From: Dactylis glomerata
Taxonomy: Eukaryota; Streptophyta; Magnoliopsida; Poales; Poaceae
Assembly (NCBI GenBank): GCA_007115705.1
Contig: QXEO01001030.1
Span: 591,353-655,352, forward strand
Length of the DNA stretch: 64,000 bases
Direction of reading: 5' to 3'
A model generated the notes under the pieces. The model was not told the DNA's origin. It saw only the letters and a list, made by a program, of their open reading frames with translations, and ran no database searches. Position numbers and translations under genes: made by a program. Of the stretch, positions 1-11,354 are shown piece by piece (the first letter of the stretch is position 1; every line of letters starts with the position of its first letter).

Positions 1-462
1 GATTCCATCAACCCATATATGAGGGAACTGAGGATGCATCTGAAGGAGTTGTCACTCAAGGATGGGGAGTTGCAGATTAAAGATGTTTAAGGACCCAAGG
101 GAGAAGGGAGTCTCGAAGCAAGGATGGAAGCACTGGAACAGGAAGTTTTCAAATGCAGGAAGATGGCGGAACGCGAGGTGGACATTATCTATAGGATTAA
201 TCAAGAGCTTGTCGCCAAGTACAAGAAAGAGACTACAGAGCTTTGGAAGGATGTCCTCTCACTCCAAGAGACTACTAGCCAATTACAAGCACAACTCTAT
301 GACGTGCATAACCAAAATTGTGAGTATGAAGCTAGATTTCAACAAATGAGTGCTGCTGCAAGTTTTAGGATTTTGGAGACCAAGACATCCTTCTTTGATG
401 GAGGACCCCTGCCTTGGAAGTACGACAACGATGAAGTCCCACCGCCGCCACCAGAGGAGTAA
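1..462 (+). pseudogene. Additional 3' ORF of gypsy element, coiled-coil protein, broken
   Basis: The frame is open through the window start and ends at TAA/TAG just after a proline-glutamate tail (PPPPPEE). One in-frame TAA at 88-90 interrupts it, and the longest clean part starts at the ATG at 124. The product is charged and heptad-like (for example ALEQEVFKCRKMAEREVD and LWKDVLSLQETTSQLQAQL), so a coiled coil is likely. It lies downstream of where pol would be, the position of the extra ORF found in Athila-type elements. No enzymatic motif is visible. The related ORF at 7448-7807 shares the proline-rich end and the following untranslated sequence but is shorter and differs in its N-terminal part. 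Function is unknown. Confidence 0.6.
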
Positions 463-2154
463 TTCATCATCGGTTTAGGCATCCCCTTGGCTTGTTTCAA
501 GCTTGGGGGAGTGCTGCGGTATCACATCATTACCTTTTGTTCATTTACCTTTCAAGTAGAGTCATATCATGAATAGAGAATTTATCATATAGAATAGTTT
601 GCAGTTGGAAGTATCCTCCTTAGTTAGTTATCTATGTATCCCTTGGTGTGAGTTGCGGTAATGAAATATTAATGAGAAGTTTTATCGTTTACTTTTCGCA
701 CACTTTATGTTAGTCTGCAATCTCTCTTGTATGACTAGTCTTGTTGATTGGTATTGGTATCACATTGGGAGCATGAGTAGATTTAGTTGGTTTTGGCAAA
801 CCTAGCTTGGTCAGTAGCAACTTTACCTTGAAGTTTGAGTAGAAAATAATAAAGAAGTGCTTGCAGTTTCATCACTTCAGTTTCCCCTTATGTTTGGCTT
901 ATAAGCATTGTTATTCTTAAAGTTAAAATCATTGTACTTTCAAGGGAGTTTGCATGATTGTTCTTATCATATGTATGTTTGTTTGTTTCATGCAACTCTT
1001 ATGCTTGCTACCCAACCTTGCTAGCCAAAAACCTGTACTGAGAGGGAATACTTCTCGTGCATCCAAATCCCAAAAGCCAAGTTATTTCCAAAGAGTCCAC
1101 TATAAATTCCTATGCATGGTATTTCAAGCCATTCCAAGTAAATTTTCATGTGCTACCTTTCAAAAACCTTCAAACACTTCTCATCTTGTGCCACTGTTTT
1201 TAGCTCATGAGGACGTAGTGGATGGGTTTGTTATCTTCCATACTAAATTAAGTACCCTTCGACTAGGCAGCTTCATCTGCTCGTCATTAATTTTGCAAGG
1301 GAGCTGGTCAGACCATTATAATCTCAAAAAGAAAAAGAAAGAAAAAGGCACTCCTCCAATGGAATGTGGAAGTTGGTCGGCACCCGATGGAATCGGTTAG
1401 CCATGGTTTGAGAAAGGAAAAAGGTGGGGAGGAGTGCAAAGCTATAAAAGGGCACTAAAGTGCCAATTAATCAAACATCTCGGAACCGCTCTCACTTGTT
1501 TAGTATGGAAGATATCAAGAACTCCATTGCTAGTCGTTGACAAAAGCAATCACCTCTCAAAATAACTTTTACCTCTGTTTTACAAATGAAAAGCTCTAGC
1601 ACATGTTTAATCCCTGCTTCCCTCTGCGAAGGGCCTATCTTTTACTTTTATGTTGAGTCAACCTATTTCCCTCTGTCTCAAGCAAGCATTTGAGTTGTTA
1701 TGATTCACTCATCCATATGTTGATCCGTTTAATCATGTCTATTATCTTCCTTGTTTTGTATAATGCTTTTGTCTGAAGGAATATATCTTTGAAAGCTTTC
1801 TTTGAATGCAAAAGTTTACTTTGTTGAGCATAAGTCTTTGCTATATTAGCTCTGTTTTAAAAGGCTCCGTTTTAAAAGAGAGAATAGTTTGTTCTCCACC
1901 CTTCGACCAAGAACTAAGGTTTGCCATTGCTAATTATAATTTACCTTGTGCATCTTTACATGTGATTCCCTTTTACCTATTGCAAGTCTACATCTTATAA
2001 AGGGAAGTTGCTGTCTATTATAATTTGTGCCTTAGTGAATGTGATGCTTCTTGTCCGTATTTTGATTATCGACACTTCACTCCATAAACCTGTGGTCATG
2101 TTTACCGAGTTTAGTTTTCGCTTGGGGACAAGCGAAGTCTAAGCTTGGGGGGGT
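1..2154 (+). mobile_element. 3' internal part of an upstream Athila-like gypsy element
   Basis: This segment runs from the window edge to the first LTR. It carries the end of an additional ORF (stop at 460-462) and then about 1.69 kb without genes. It matches 7448-9496 in order, length (463-2154 versus 7808-9496) and many landmarks, including the purine tract ending just before the LTR at about 2142-2154. It therefore represents the 3' internal end of another copy of the same family, whose 3' LTR is the one at 2155. Its 5' part lies outside the window. The non-coding part holds only chance ORFs. Confidence 0.8.
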
Positions 2155-3645
2155 TGATACGTCCAATTTGCATCACTATTTTGTATCATAATTTACTGTT
2201 ATTCATTGATATATTTCATATTTAGATAAGTTACTTATGTTATTTCCTTTGTTTTCACATGTTTGATGATCATCGGAGGAGTTGCTGCCGGAGTTAGGAT
2301 TCTGCTGGAAAAAGGACCGTCAAGAGACCATATTTTGAAGATCAGGAAAATTCCAGGAAAATACCCAGAAATTATATTTTCCCAGAAGACTCAGGAAGCC
2401 AGAAGGGGGAGTCGAGAGGAGCCAGGGGGGCTCCACACGCCAGGCCGGGGCGGGACCACCCCTGGCCGCGCCAGCCCTGTGTGGGGCCACCCTGGCCCAC
2501 CTCTGGTCTCGCCCCTCCGCGTACATCATCGTCCCCGAAAACCTAAGTCAGGGGGGGTTCAGAGTTAGACACAGCCGCCTCTGCGGGGCGGAGAACACCA
2601 AAGAGAGAAAGCTATCCGGCAGGGAGAAATCTGCCGGGGAAATTCCTTCCCGGAGAGGGGAGATCGTCGCCATCGTCATCACCATCGCACTGGACTTCAT
2701 TGGGATCATCATCATCATCTCCATCACCAGCACCTTCATCTCCACCATCACCACGTCATCCCGCTGTAACATCTTGAGTTGAATCTTGTTATATTCATAG
2801 GGGAAACTTTCCCGGTGTTGATTACTCTTGTAGTTGATGCTATTGAGTGGAACCGTTGAATTAAGGTTTATGTCCAGATTGTTATTTACCATTATTTCAC
2901 CTCTGATCATGATCCATATGATGTCTTGTGAGTAGTTCGTTTAGTTCTTGAGGACATGGGAGAAGTCAAGATGTTAGTAGTGAATTATTGTTGAGAAATA
3001 TTTAATGGTTTGATATTGTTGTGGTGCTATTTCACTAGTGGTGTCATGTGAATGTCGACTACATGATACTTCACCATTTATGGGCCTAGTGAGATGCATT
3101 GTGTATTTGGCTACCGACTGTGTGGTTGCTGGAGTGACAGAAACCTAAACCTCCGTTGGGAGACCATTGCACCAGGGAGCGTAGGATCCTAGAGTTTAAG
3201 GCTGTGGTTAGATTTATCTTAATTACTTTCTTGTATTTGCGGATGCTTGCAAGGGGTATAATCACAAGCGTGTATTTATCCTAGTAAGGGTAGTGCGCTA
3301 GCACAGGTTCACCCCCATAACACTTACCAAACCAATGAATACTATTGGCTCTATGAAGCGAAAGCTCTTGACAGAAAACTCCCGTGTGTCCTCGAGAACG
3401 TTTGGTTATTATAAGTACACAACCGGCTTGTCCTTTGCTGAATAAAGGATTGGGCCACTTGCTGCAATTGTTACTATTGTCTTTTATTTACTTGTATTAC
3501 CAAATAGTCCTGAAAACCTGTTTGCTAGTATTTACAGTGATTCCTTGGTCAAAACTGCTCATCAACACCTTCTGCTCCTCGTTGGGTTCGACACTCTTAT
3601 TTATCGAAAGTACTATGATACACCCCCTATACTTGTGGGTCATCA
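2155..3645 (+). repeat. LTR 1 of Athila-like gypsy element
   Basis: A 1491 bp repeat that starts with TGATACGTCC after a purine-rich tract (AAGCTTGGGGGGG) and ends with GGGTCATCA. It pairs with 9497-11003, which has the same termini. By eye the two differ at about 14 of the first 135 bases, so they are old or were not copied in one insertion. The ORFs inside (histidine- and arginine-rich peptides from CAT/ATC repeats around 2690-2760) are not credible genes. Confidence 0.85.
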
Positions 3646-3966
3646 GCCCCTTGTGAACTAAAGGAGATTGATGTGGTTATTCAGCTTGCTAACACAGAGA
3701 CTGTCTTGCCACTTGGTATTGTTCGAGATGTGGAAGTTTTATGCGGTAAGACTAAATATTCTACTGATTTTCTAGTACTTGGTAAGGAAGCTAGTAAAAC
3801 TTGTCCTATTATTTTCGGTAGACCCTTTTTGAATACTTGTGGTGCTATGATAGATTGTAAGAAGGAGAATTTTTTTACTAAGTTTGATGGAGAATCTTAT
3901 GAGTTTAATTTTTCTAAGTTCGCTAAAACTCCTTTTGAAAATGAATTGCCTAATGAAATTTTTTGA
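3646..3966 (+). pseudogene. Retropepsin fragment of gypsy pol, active site lost
   Basis: The reading frame opens directly at the LTR 1 border and encodes the C-terminal half of a retropepsin-like domain (VIQLANTETVLPLGIVRDVEV, then IIFGRPFLNTCGAMIDC, the ILGRPFL-type flap-distal motif). The N-terminal catalytic DLGAS-type segment of the family should precede this and is absent, so it cannot be an active protease. An in-frame TGA at 3964-3966 separates it from the reverse transcriptase in the same frame; CGA to TGA by deamination is the simplest explanation. Confidence 0.8.
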
Positions 3967-5964
3967 GTTGTACAGCTTGCCTCTATTGCTCTTGCTCCTA
4001 ATAATGCTTTGCAGCAATTTATGGAGGACCATGAAAGTGATGTCTTCAAGAAAGAAAGAGAAGAGATTGACGGTATTCTTCTTTGTCAACCACCATTGAT
4101 TAAGCACAATTTACATGTGGAAGATCTTGGTACCACTTTGCCACCTAAGGAAGATCCTGTTTTTGAATTAAAACCTTTGCCTGATGATCTTAAGTATGCT
4201 TATATAGATGATAAGAAAATATATCCTGTTATTATCAGTTCTAAGCTTTCAGGAATGGAAGAAGAAAGGTTATTGGAAATATTGAGGAAACACCGAGGAG
4301 CTATGGGATATACTCTTGATGATTTAAAAGGGATTTCTCCCACTATATGTCAGCATGATATTAACATGGAGGAAGATGCAAAGCCAGTTGTTGAACATCA
4401 ATGCCGCTTAATTCCCAAGATGAAGGAAGTGGTAAGAAATGAGGTATTGAAGCTCCTTGATGCTGGTATTATTTATCCTATTGCTGATAGTAGATGGGTT
4501 AGTCCTGTTCATTGTGTTCCTAAGAAAGGAGGTGTCACTGTTGTGCCTAATGAGAATAACGAGCTTATTCCTCAAAGGGTAGTAGTTGGTTATAGGATGT
4601 GCATTGATTTTAGAAAGGTAAACAAAGTTACTAAGAAAGATCATTATCCTTTACCGTTTATAGATCAAATGCTAGAGAGGTTATCTAAGAAGACTCATTT
4701 TTGTTTTCTTGATGGTTATTCCGGTTTCTCTCAGATTGCTGTTAAACCGCAAGATCAAGAGAAAACCACTTTTACTTGTCCTTATGGAACTTATGCTTAT
4801 AGACGTATGCCGTTTGGTTTGTGCAATGCTCCTGCTACTTTTCAAAGATGCATGTCTGCTATTTTTCATGGTTTTTGTGAGGAAATTGTGGAGGTCTTCA
4901 TGGACGATTTCTCTGTCTATGGAACTTCTTTTGATAATTGTTTGCACAATCTCGATAAAGTTTTGCAGAGGTGTGAAGAAACTAATCTTGTGCTTAATTG
5001 GGAGAAATGCCACTTTATGGTGAATGAAGGCATTGTTCTTGGACATAAAATGTCCAAAAGAGGTATTGAAGTTGACAGAGCAAAGGTTGAAGCAATCGAG
5101 AAAATGCCCTGTCCCAGAGATGTTAAAGGTATTCGTAGTATTCTTGGTCATGCTGGTTTCTATAGGAGGTTTATTAAAGATTTCTCTAAGATTTCAAAGC
5201 CTCTTACTAATCTTCTTCAAAAAGACATACCATTTGTTTTTGATGATGATTGTAAGGAATCTTTTGAAACTGTTAAGAAGGCTTTAACTACTGCTCCTAT
5301 TGTTCAACCACCTGATTGGAATTTATCCTTTGAAATTATGTGCGATGCTAGTGATTTTGCTGTTGGTGATGTTCTTGGACAGTGCATAGATAAGAAGTTA
5401 AATGTTATTCATTATGCTAGTAAGACTCTTGATGCTGCTCAAAAGAATTATGCTACTACTGAGAAGGAGTTTCTTGTTGTTGTTTTTGCTTGTGATAAGT
5501 TTAGACCTTACATTGCCGATTCTAAAGTTACTATTCATACTGATCACGCTGCTATTAGACATCTTATGTCGAAGAAGGATGCTAAGCCTAGGCTTATTAG
5601 ATGGGTGTTGCTTTTACAAGAGTTTGATTTGCATATTGTAGATAGGAAAGGTGCTGAAAATCCTGTTGCTGACAATTTGTCTAGATTAGAAAACATTTCT
5701 TTTGATCCTGTTCCTGTTAATGATAGTTTTCCAAATGAACAGTTGGCTTCAATAAATGTAACTTCGCGAGAGAATCCGTGGTATGCTGATTATGCTAATT
5801 TTATTGTTTCCAAGTATTTGCCTCCAACCTTTACAGCTCAGAAAAGAAGAAAATTCTTTTATGATTTGAGGCATTATTTTTGGGATGACTCACACTTATA
5901 TAAAGAAGAGTTGATGGTATTATGCGAAGATGTGTTCCAGAGTATGAGCAACAAGAAATATTGA
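3967..5964 (+). pseudogene. Gypsy pol: reverse transcriptase and RNase H
   Basis: Same frame as the protease fragment, uninterrupted for 651 codons from 4009. Reverse transcriptase occupies roughly residues 130-330 of that stretch. It has the fingers/palm motifs RMCIDFRKVNKVTKKDHYPLP and YAYRRMPFGLCNAPATFQRCM and the catalytic FMDD at residues 297-300 (DNA 4897-4908). RNase H follows (IMCDASDFAVGDVLGQ near residue 446, then TTEKEFLVVVFA and HTDHAAI). The frame breaks at about 5912, where one base appears to be missing, and the integrase continues in the next frame from 5922. The RT and RNase H motifs look complete. The break, the upstream TGA and the lost gag make the whole non-functional. 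Confidence 0.88.
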
Positions 5965-7107
5965 GAAAATGCCATGGTAGTGCTTATGGAGGACATCATG
6001 TTGGAGATAGAACTGCACAAAAGGTTCTACAATCAGGTTTTTATTGGCCAACCCTTTTTAAAGATGCTAGAAGGTATGTTTTATCATGTGATGAATGTCA
6101 AAGCGTTGGTAATATTTCTAGACGTAATGAAATGCCTATGAGTTACACTCTTGTTATTGAACCATTTGATTGTTGGGGATTTGACTTTATGGGTCCTTTT
6201 CCTCCTTCGAAAGGGTATACTCATATACTTGTTGCTGTAGATTATGTTACCAAGTGGGTAGAAGCCATACCTACAAAGAGTGCCGATGGTGAGACCTCGT
6301 TAAAAATGCTTAAGGATGTTATTTTTCCTAGGTTTGGTGTGCCTAGATATCTTATGACTAACGGAGGTTCACATTTTATTCACAGTGGTTTTAGAAAAAC
6401 TCTTGCTAGATATGACGTTAATCATAGAATTGCTTCTGCTTATCATCCCCAAACTAGTGGGCTGGTAGAGCTTTCAAATAGAGAGATCAAGTCTATCTTG
6501 CAGAATACTGTCAATAGATCTAGGAAAAACTGGGCTAGCAAGTTAAACGATGCTCTATGGGCTTATAGAACTGCTTATAAGAACCCCATGGGCATGTCTC
6601 CATACAAGATGGTTTACGGAAAAGCGTGTCACTTGCCCTTAGAATTAGAACACAAAGTTTTTTGGGCAGTGAAAGAGCTTAATAGGGATTTTAAACTCGC
6701 CAGTAAGAAAAGGTTGCTTGATTTGAGTTCCCTAGATGAGTGGAGAAATGAAGCTTATGAGAATGCCAGACTTTTCAAAGAAAAAGTCAAACAGTGACAT
6801 GATAAGAGAATTCTTAAGAGAGAGTTTCATGTAGGTGAGAAAGTTCTATTGTATAGGTCTCGTCTCAGATTTTTTGCATGAAAATTACTCTCGAAATAGG
6901 AAGGACCCTATGTTATTGAAGAGGTCAGGTACGATAAAGATTGCTTCATTAAAAGATAAAACTACACAAGTGGTGAATGATCAAAGACTCAAACATTATA
7001 TTGCTGGAGATTCTTATAATGAAGATGTTGATATTATTCAAATGGTTTCTCCGGAAGAATTCATCCAGGACAATATGCAGGAACCTGCAGAATTCGTTTT
7101 CGAATAG
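5922..7107 (+). pseudogene. Gypsy integrase with Asp-to-Asn change in DDE triad
   Basis: Counted from 5922, the integrase has an H-H-C-C zinc region in the first 70 residues (KCHGSAYGGHH ... CDECQ). The catalytic core has D107 (VDYVTKWVEA), then MTNGGSHF in which residue 147 is Asn (codon AAC, 6360-6362) where the family has Asp, and E183. The spacing of 35 residues between positions 147 and 183 confirms the alignment. This fits a G-to-A change and should abolish strand transfer. The frame stops at 6795-6797. The C-terminal region (FHVGEKVLLYRSRL, then an open frame 6835-7107) is recognisable but shifted and broken. It is followed by a gene-free leader and the extra ORF. Confidence 0.85.
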
Positions 7108-7345
7108 GTAACAGTTCTAGTCAGAAAAGGTTTGCGTTAAAATTTTTCATTAATATTTTTGTTGTTTTTATTAAATATGAAAAATCACGAGACGAAAATG
7201 GGCAGGAGACGAAGTCCGGTGGCTCCTCACAACTAGGGGGCGTGGGCCCACTCTAGGCCGCACCGCCCTGTGGTGAGACCATCCCGGAGCTCATTTCCGT
7301 CCCGGTTTCCTCCTGTGTTTTTGTTTTGATGTTTAATTTTTTCCT

Positions 7346-7352
7346 ATATAAC
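7346..7352 (+). promoter_or_regulatory. TATA-like box before the additional ORF
   Basis: TATATAA lies about 95 bases before the ATG at 7448, after a GC-rich stretch (7200-7310) and between pol and the downstream ORF. Position and sequence would suit an internal promoter giving a separate mRNA for that ORF. Splicing from the genomic RNA is the usual alternative. Confidence 0.35.
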
Positions 7353-7447
7353 CCCCCCGGATTACCTGAGGTTTGTATATCGTGTTTTCGTCGTGTTTTC
7401 ATTTCGAGTTGTTTCTGTCAGGAGTTGCTCTCAGTTCTGGGAGCATT

Positions 7448-7807
7448 ATGGCTTCTTCAAGCAATGACAAGGGCAAAAAGCCTATGGAAGAGGACCACCA
7501 AGACCTCAAGCTGAAGGAAGAACAGGTGGCTGGAGGATCAAGGGTGAGAGACCCTACTTTTGTAGGATCAATGAACGCTAGACGTGCCTTTTCTCATAAT
7601 ATGCAGGGACCAACACTACCAGTCTTGGATCTAAATTTCATGCCTGTAATAAAAGAGGGTATGCTGGTCACTGACGAGCTTTGTGCCCAATACCGAGTTC
7701 TGGAGAGGGAGATACAGATACTTCAAGAAGAGAATCTCAGGCTTCGCAGGATGCTGGAACTTTTACATGGTCCAAGGATGATCTTACCACCACCGCGGAA
7801 GGAGTAA
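7448..7807 (+). CDS. Additional 3' ORF of gypsy element, coiled-coil protein
   Basis: An intact 119-codon ORF. The start was chosen at the first ATG inside the open frame, giving MASSSNDKGKKPMEE. The N-terminal half is basic and polar. The C-terminal half has a heptad-like stretch (YRVLEREIQILQEENLRLRRM) and ends in a proline-basic tail (LPPPRKE). It occupies the same position as the broken ORF at 1-462 relative to the shared 3' spacer. No known enzyme motif is seen. Athila-type elements often carry such an extra gene, sometimes called env-like. I see no signal peptide or membrane segment here, so an envelope role is not supported. Confidence 0.5.
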   Translation: MASSSNDKGKKPMEEDHQDLKLKEEQVAGGSRVRDPTFVGSMNARRAFSHNMQGPTLPVLDLNFMPVIKEGMLVTDELCAQYRVLEREIQILQEENLRLRRMLELLHGPRMILPPPRKE

Positions 7808-9496
7808 TTCATTATTGGTATTGGCATCCCCTTGGCTTGTTCCAAGCTTGGGGGAGTGCCGCGGTATCACATCATTATCTTTTACTCATTTACTTTTCAA
7901 GTAGAGTCATATCATGAATAGAGAAGTTATCTTATAGAATAGTTTGCAGTGTGGAAGTATCCTCCTTAGTTGGTTATCTATGTATCCCTTGGTGTGAGTT
8001 GCGGTAATGAAATATTAATAAGAAGTTTATCGTTTACTTTCCGCATACTTTATTTTAGTTTACAATGTTTCTTATATGATTAGTCTTGTTGATTAGTATT
8101 GGTATCACTTTGGGAGCATGAGTAAATTTAGTTGGTCTTGGAAAACTTAGCTTGGTCAGTAGCAACATTACCTTGATGCTTGAGTAGAAAAGAAGAAAGA
8201 AGTGCTAGTAGATACATCATTTCAGCTTTCCTTCATGTTTGGCTCATAAGCAATAGTATTCTCAAGTTAAAATCATTGTACTTTCAAGAAAGTTTGCATG
8301 ATTGTTCCTATTATATGTATGTTTGTTTGTTTCATGCAACTCTTATGCTTGCTACCCAGCCTTGCTAGCCAAAAACCTGTACTGAGAGGGAATACTTCTC
8401 GTGCATCCAACTCCCAAAAACCAAGTTACTTCCAAAGAGTCCACTATAAATTCCTATGCATGGTATTTCAAGCCATTCTAAGTAATTTTCATGTGCTACC
8501 TTTCAAAAACTTTCAACTACTTCTCATTTTTGTGCCACTGTTTTTAGCTCATGAGGACGTAGTGGTTGGGTTTGTTATCTTCCATACTAAATTGAGTACT
8601 CCTCGACTAGGCAGCTTCATCTGCTCGTCATTAATTTTGCAAGGGTAGCTGGTCAGACCATTGTAATCTAAAAAGAGAAAAAGAAAGAAAAAGGCACTCC
8701 TCCATGGTTTGTGAAAGTTGGTGCGCACCCGATGGAATCGGTTAGCCATGGTTTGAGAAAGGAAAAGGTGGGAGGAGTGCCAAGCTATAAAAGAGCACAA
8801 TTGTGCCAATTAATCAAACATCTCAGAACCGCTCTCACTTGTTTAGTATGGAAGATATCAAGAACTCCGTTGCTAATCGTTGACAAAGGCAACCACTTCT
8901 CAAACAACTTTTATCTTTGTTTTACAAATGAAAAGCTCTCGCACATGTTTAATCCCTGCTTCCTCTGCGAAGGACCTATCTTTTACTTTTATGTTGAGTC
9001 AACCTATTCCCTTCTATCTCAAGCAAGCATTTGAGTTGTTATATTTCACTCATCCATATGTTGATCCATTTAATCATGTTTATTATCTTCCTTTGTTTAG
9101 TATAATGCTTTTACCTGAAGGAATATATCTTTGAAAGCTCTCTATGATTGCAAAGAGTTTGTTTTGTTGAGCATATGGTTTTTGCTATATCAGCTCTGTT
9201 ATAAAAGGCTCTGTTTAAAATTAAGTATAGTTTGTTCATTATTCTCTGACCAAGAACTAAGGTTTGCCACAACCAATTATAGTTTACCTTGTGCATCTTT
9301 ATTTGTGATTCCCTTTTACTTATTGCAAGTCTATATCATATAAAGGGAAGTTGCTGTCTATTATAATTTGTGCCTTGGTAAATGTGATGCTTCTTGTCCG
9401 TATTTTGTTTATCGACACTTCACTCCATAAACCTGTGGTCATGTTTACCGAGTTCAGTTTTCGCTTGGGGACAAGCGAGGTCTAAGCTTGGGGGGT
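7808..9496 (+). other. 3' untranslated spacer and polypurine tract of gypsy element
   Basis: About 1.69 kb without a credible gene, matching 463-2154 in order. It ends in the polypurine tract AAGCTTGGGGGG immediately before LTR 2, the site expected to prime plus-strand DNA synthesis. Long 3' spacers between the extra ORF and the LTR are usual for this family. Confidence 0.75.
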
Positions 9497-11003
9497 TGAT
9501 ACGTCCATTTTGCATCACTATTTTGTATCATAACTTACTATTATTCATTGATATATTTCACATTTAGAGATGATACTTATGTTGTTTCCTCTGTTTTTAC
9601 ATGTTTGATGATCATTGGAGTAATTGCCGCCGGAGTTAGGATTCTGCTGGAAAAAGGACCGTCAAGACACCATGTTTCGGAAGATCAGGAAATTCCAGAA
9701 AAATACCAGAAAATTACGTTTCACCAGAAGACTGAAGAAGCCAGAAGGAGGAGGCGAGAGGAGCCACAGGGTGGGCTCACCCACAGGGGGCGCGGGCCCA
9801 CCCCTGGCCGCGCCGGCCTGTGGTGTGGCCACCCTGGCCCACTACTGCCATCGCCCCTTCGCGTATATCGTTGTCCCCGAAAACCTAAGTGAGGGGGGCT
9901 CAGAGATAGACACCGCCGCCTCTGCGGGGTGGAAAACACCAGAGAGAGAAAAGCTCTCCGACAGGCAGGAATCTGCCGGGGAAATTCCTTCTTGGAGAGG
10001 GGAGATTGTCGCCATCGTCATCGCCATCGCACCGGACTTCATCGGGATCATCATCATCATCATCTCCATCGCCAGCACCTTCATCTCCACCATCACCACG
10101 CCATCTCGCTGTAACATCTTGAGTTGAATCTTGTTAAATTCTTAGGGGAAACTTTCCCGGTGTTGATTACTCTTGTGGTTGATGCTATTGAGTAGAACCG
10201 TTGAATTAAGGTTTATGTTCAGATTGTTATTTACCATTATTTCACCTCTGATCATGATCCATATGATGTCTTGTGAGTAGTTGGTTTAGTTCTTGAGGAC
10301 ATGGGAGAAGTCAAGATGTTAGTAGTGGAATTATGTTGAGTAATATTTAATGGTTTGATATTTATTTGTTGTGGTGCTATTTCACTAGTGGTGTCATGTG
10401 AACGTCGACTACATGATACTTCACCATTTATGGGCCTAGTGAGATGCATTGTGTATTTGGCTACTAATTGTGGGGTTGCTGGAGTGACAGAAACCTAAAC
10501 CTCCGTTAGGAAGCCATTGCACCAGGGAGCGTAGGATCTTAGAGTTTAAGGCTGTGGTTAGATTTATCTTAATTACTTTCTTGTAGTTGCGGATGCTTGC
10601 AAGGGGTATAATGACAAGTGTGTATTTATCCTAGAAAGGGTAGTGCGCTAGCACAGGTTCACCCCCATAACACTTATCAAACCAATAAAGATTATTTAGC
10701 GGCATGAAGCAAAAGCTCTTGACAGAAACTCCCGTGTGTCCTCGAGAACGTTTGGTCATCATAAGTTACACAACTGGCTTGTCCTTTGCTCTAGAAAGGA
10801 TTGGGCCACTCGGTGCAATTGTTATTACTGTCTTTTATTTACTTGTACTTTATTTATTTGCATTACCAAATTCCCCTGAAAACCGGTTTGCTAGTATTTA
10901 CAGTGAATCCTTGATCAAAACCACTTGTCAACACCTTCTGCTCCTCGTTGGGTTCGACACTCTTATTTATCGAAAGTACTACGATACACCTTGTGGGTCA
11001 TCA
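9497..11003 (+). repeat. LTR 2 of Athila-like gypsy element
   Basis: A 1507 bp repeat from TGATACGTCC to GGGTCATCA, paired with 2155-3645. It contains the CAT/ATC-rich low-complexity stretch near 10010-10110, which produces spurious histidine-rich ORFs. The five bases after it are GAGAA; the matching duplication would lie outside the window. Confidence 0.85.
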
Positions 11004-11354
11004 GAGAACAATCCCGAGACCCAACCTTCGCATATAAAAGGTTGGGAGGGAGGCCCTAGAAGCTCTCTAGACACTTTTCGCCGCCATCCACCTGAGCGCT
11101 CGTAATCTCGAGAGCTCTCCACCTTTCGGCTAGATCGCATCTACGCCACCATTGTACTCAACCATTGTAGCCACCCCATCAATAAAGTCAGACAAGCAGG
11201 ACGTAGGTCGTTACCCATCACGGGGGCCGAACTTGGGTAAAACCCGTGTTTTCTGCGTTGTCTGATCGCCGTCGAGTTCGCCGGATCCCATAAGCTCTTC
11301 ATGTCTCGAAAGCCCTTAAGCATAGGCATTGCCGGGGTTGAACCTCGTCAGACA
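11004..11354 (+). repeat. Fragment of a different LTR
   Basis: Directly after LTR 2 is a segment with promoter-like CATATAAAAGG (about 11028-11038), a GC-rich leader, AATAAAG (about 11180) and the run GACAAGCAGGACGTAGG. It continues with AACTTGGGTAAAACCCGTGT and a TC/GA-rich end. This arrangement is typical of the 3' half of Triticeae gypsy LTRs. No partner LTR or coding sequence is visible, so it is a truncated relic. Class and family are inferred. Confidence 0.5.

Larger units (their letters stand above)
2155..11003 (+). mobile_element. Athila-like Ty3/gypsy element, gag-deleted
   Basis: LTR 1, a truncated pol, an additional ORF, a long 3' spacer with polypurine tract, and LTR 2, all in one orientation. 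The order protease, reverse transcriptase, RNase H, integrase is that of Ty3/gypsy. The sequence style (FMDD motif, LGHAGFYRRFIKDFSKI and similar) plus the extra 3' ORF fit the Athila branch. The primer binding site, gag and the protease catalytic segment are missing: pol sequence begins at the first base after LTR 1. The element is non-autonomous. The DNA before LTR 1 is another member's 3' internal region, so no target-site duplication can be assigned. Confidence 0.85.

Noticed and set aside
2320..2910. Open frames inside LTR 1 (and 9548-10127 in LTR 2)
   Set aside because: They lie in the non-coding LTR, derive from GC-rich and CAT/ATC low-complexity sequence, and are not conserved as proteins between the two LTRs.
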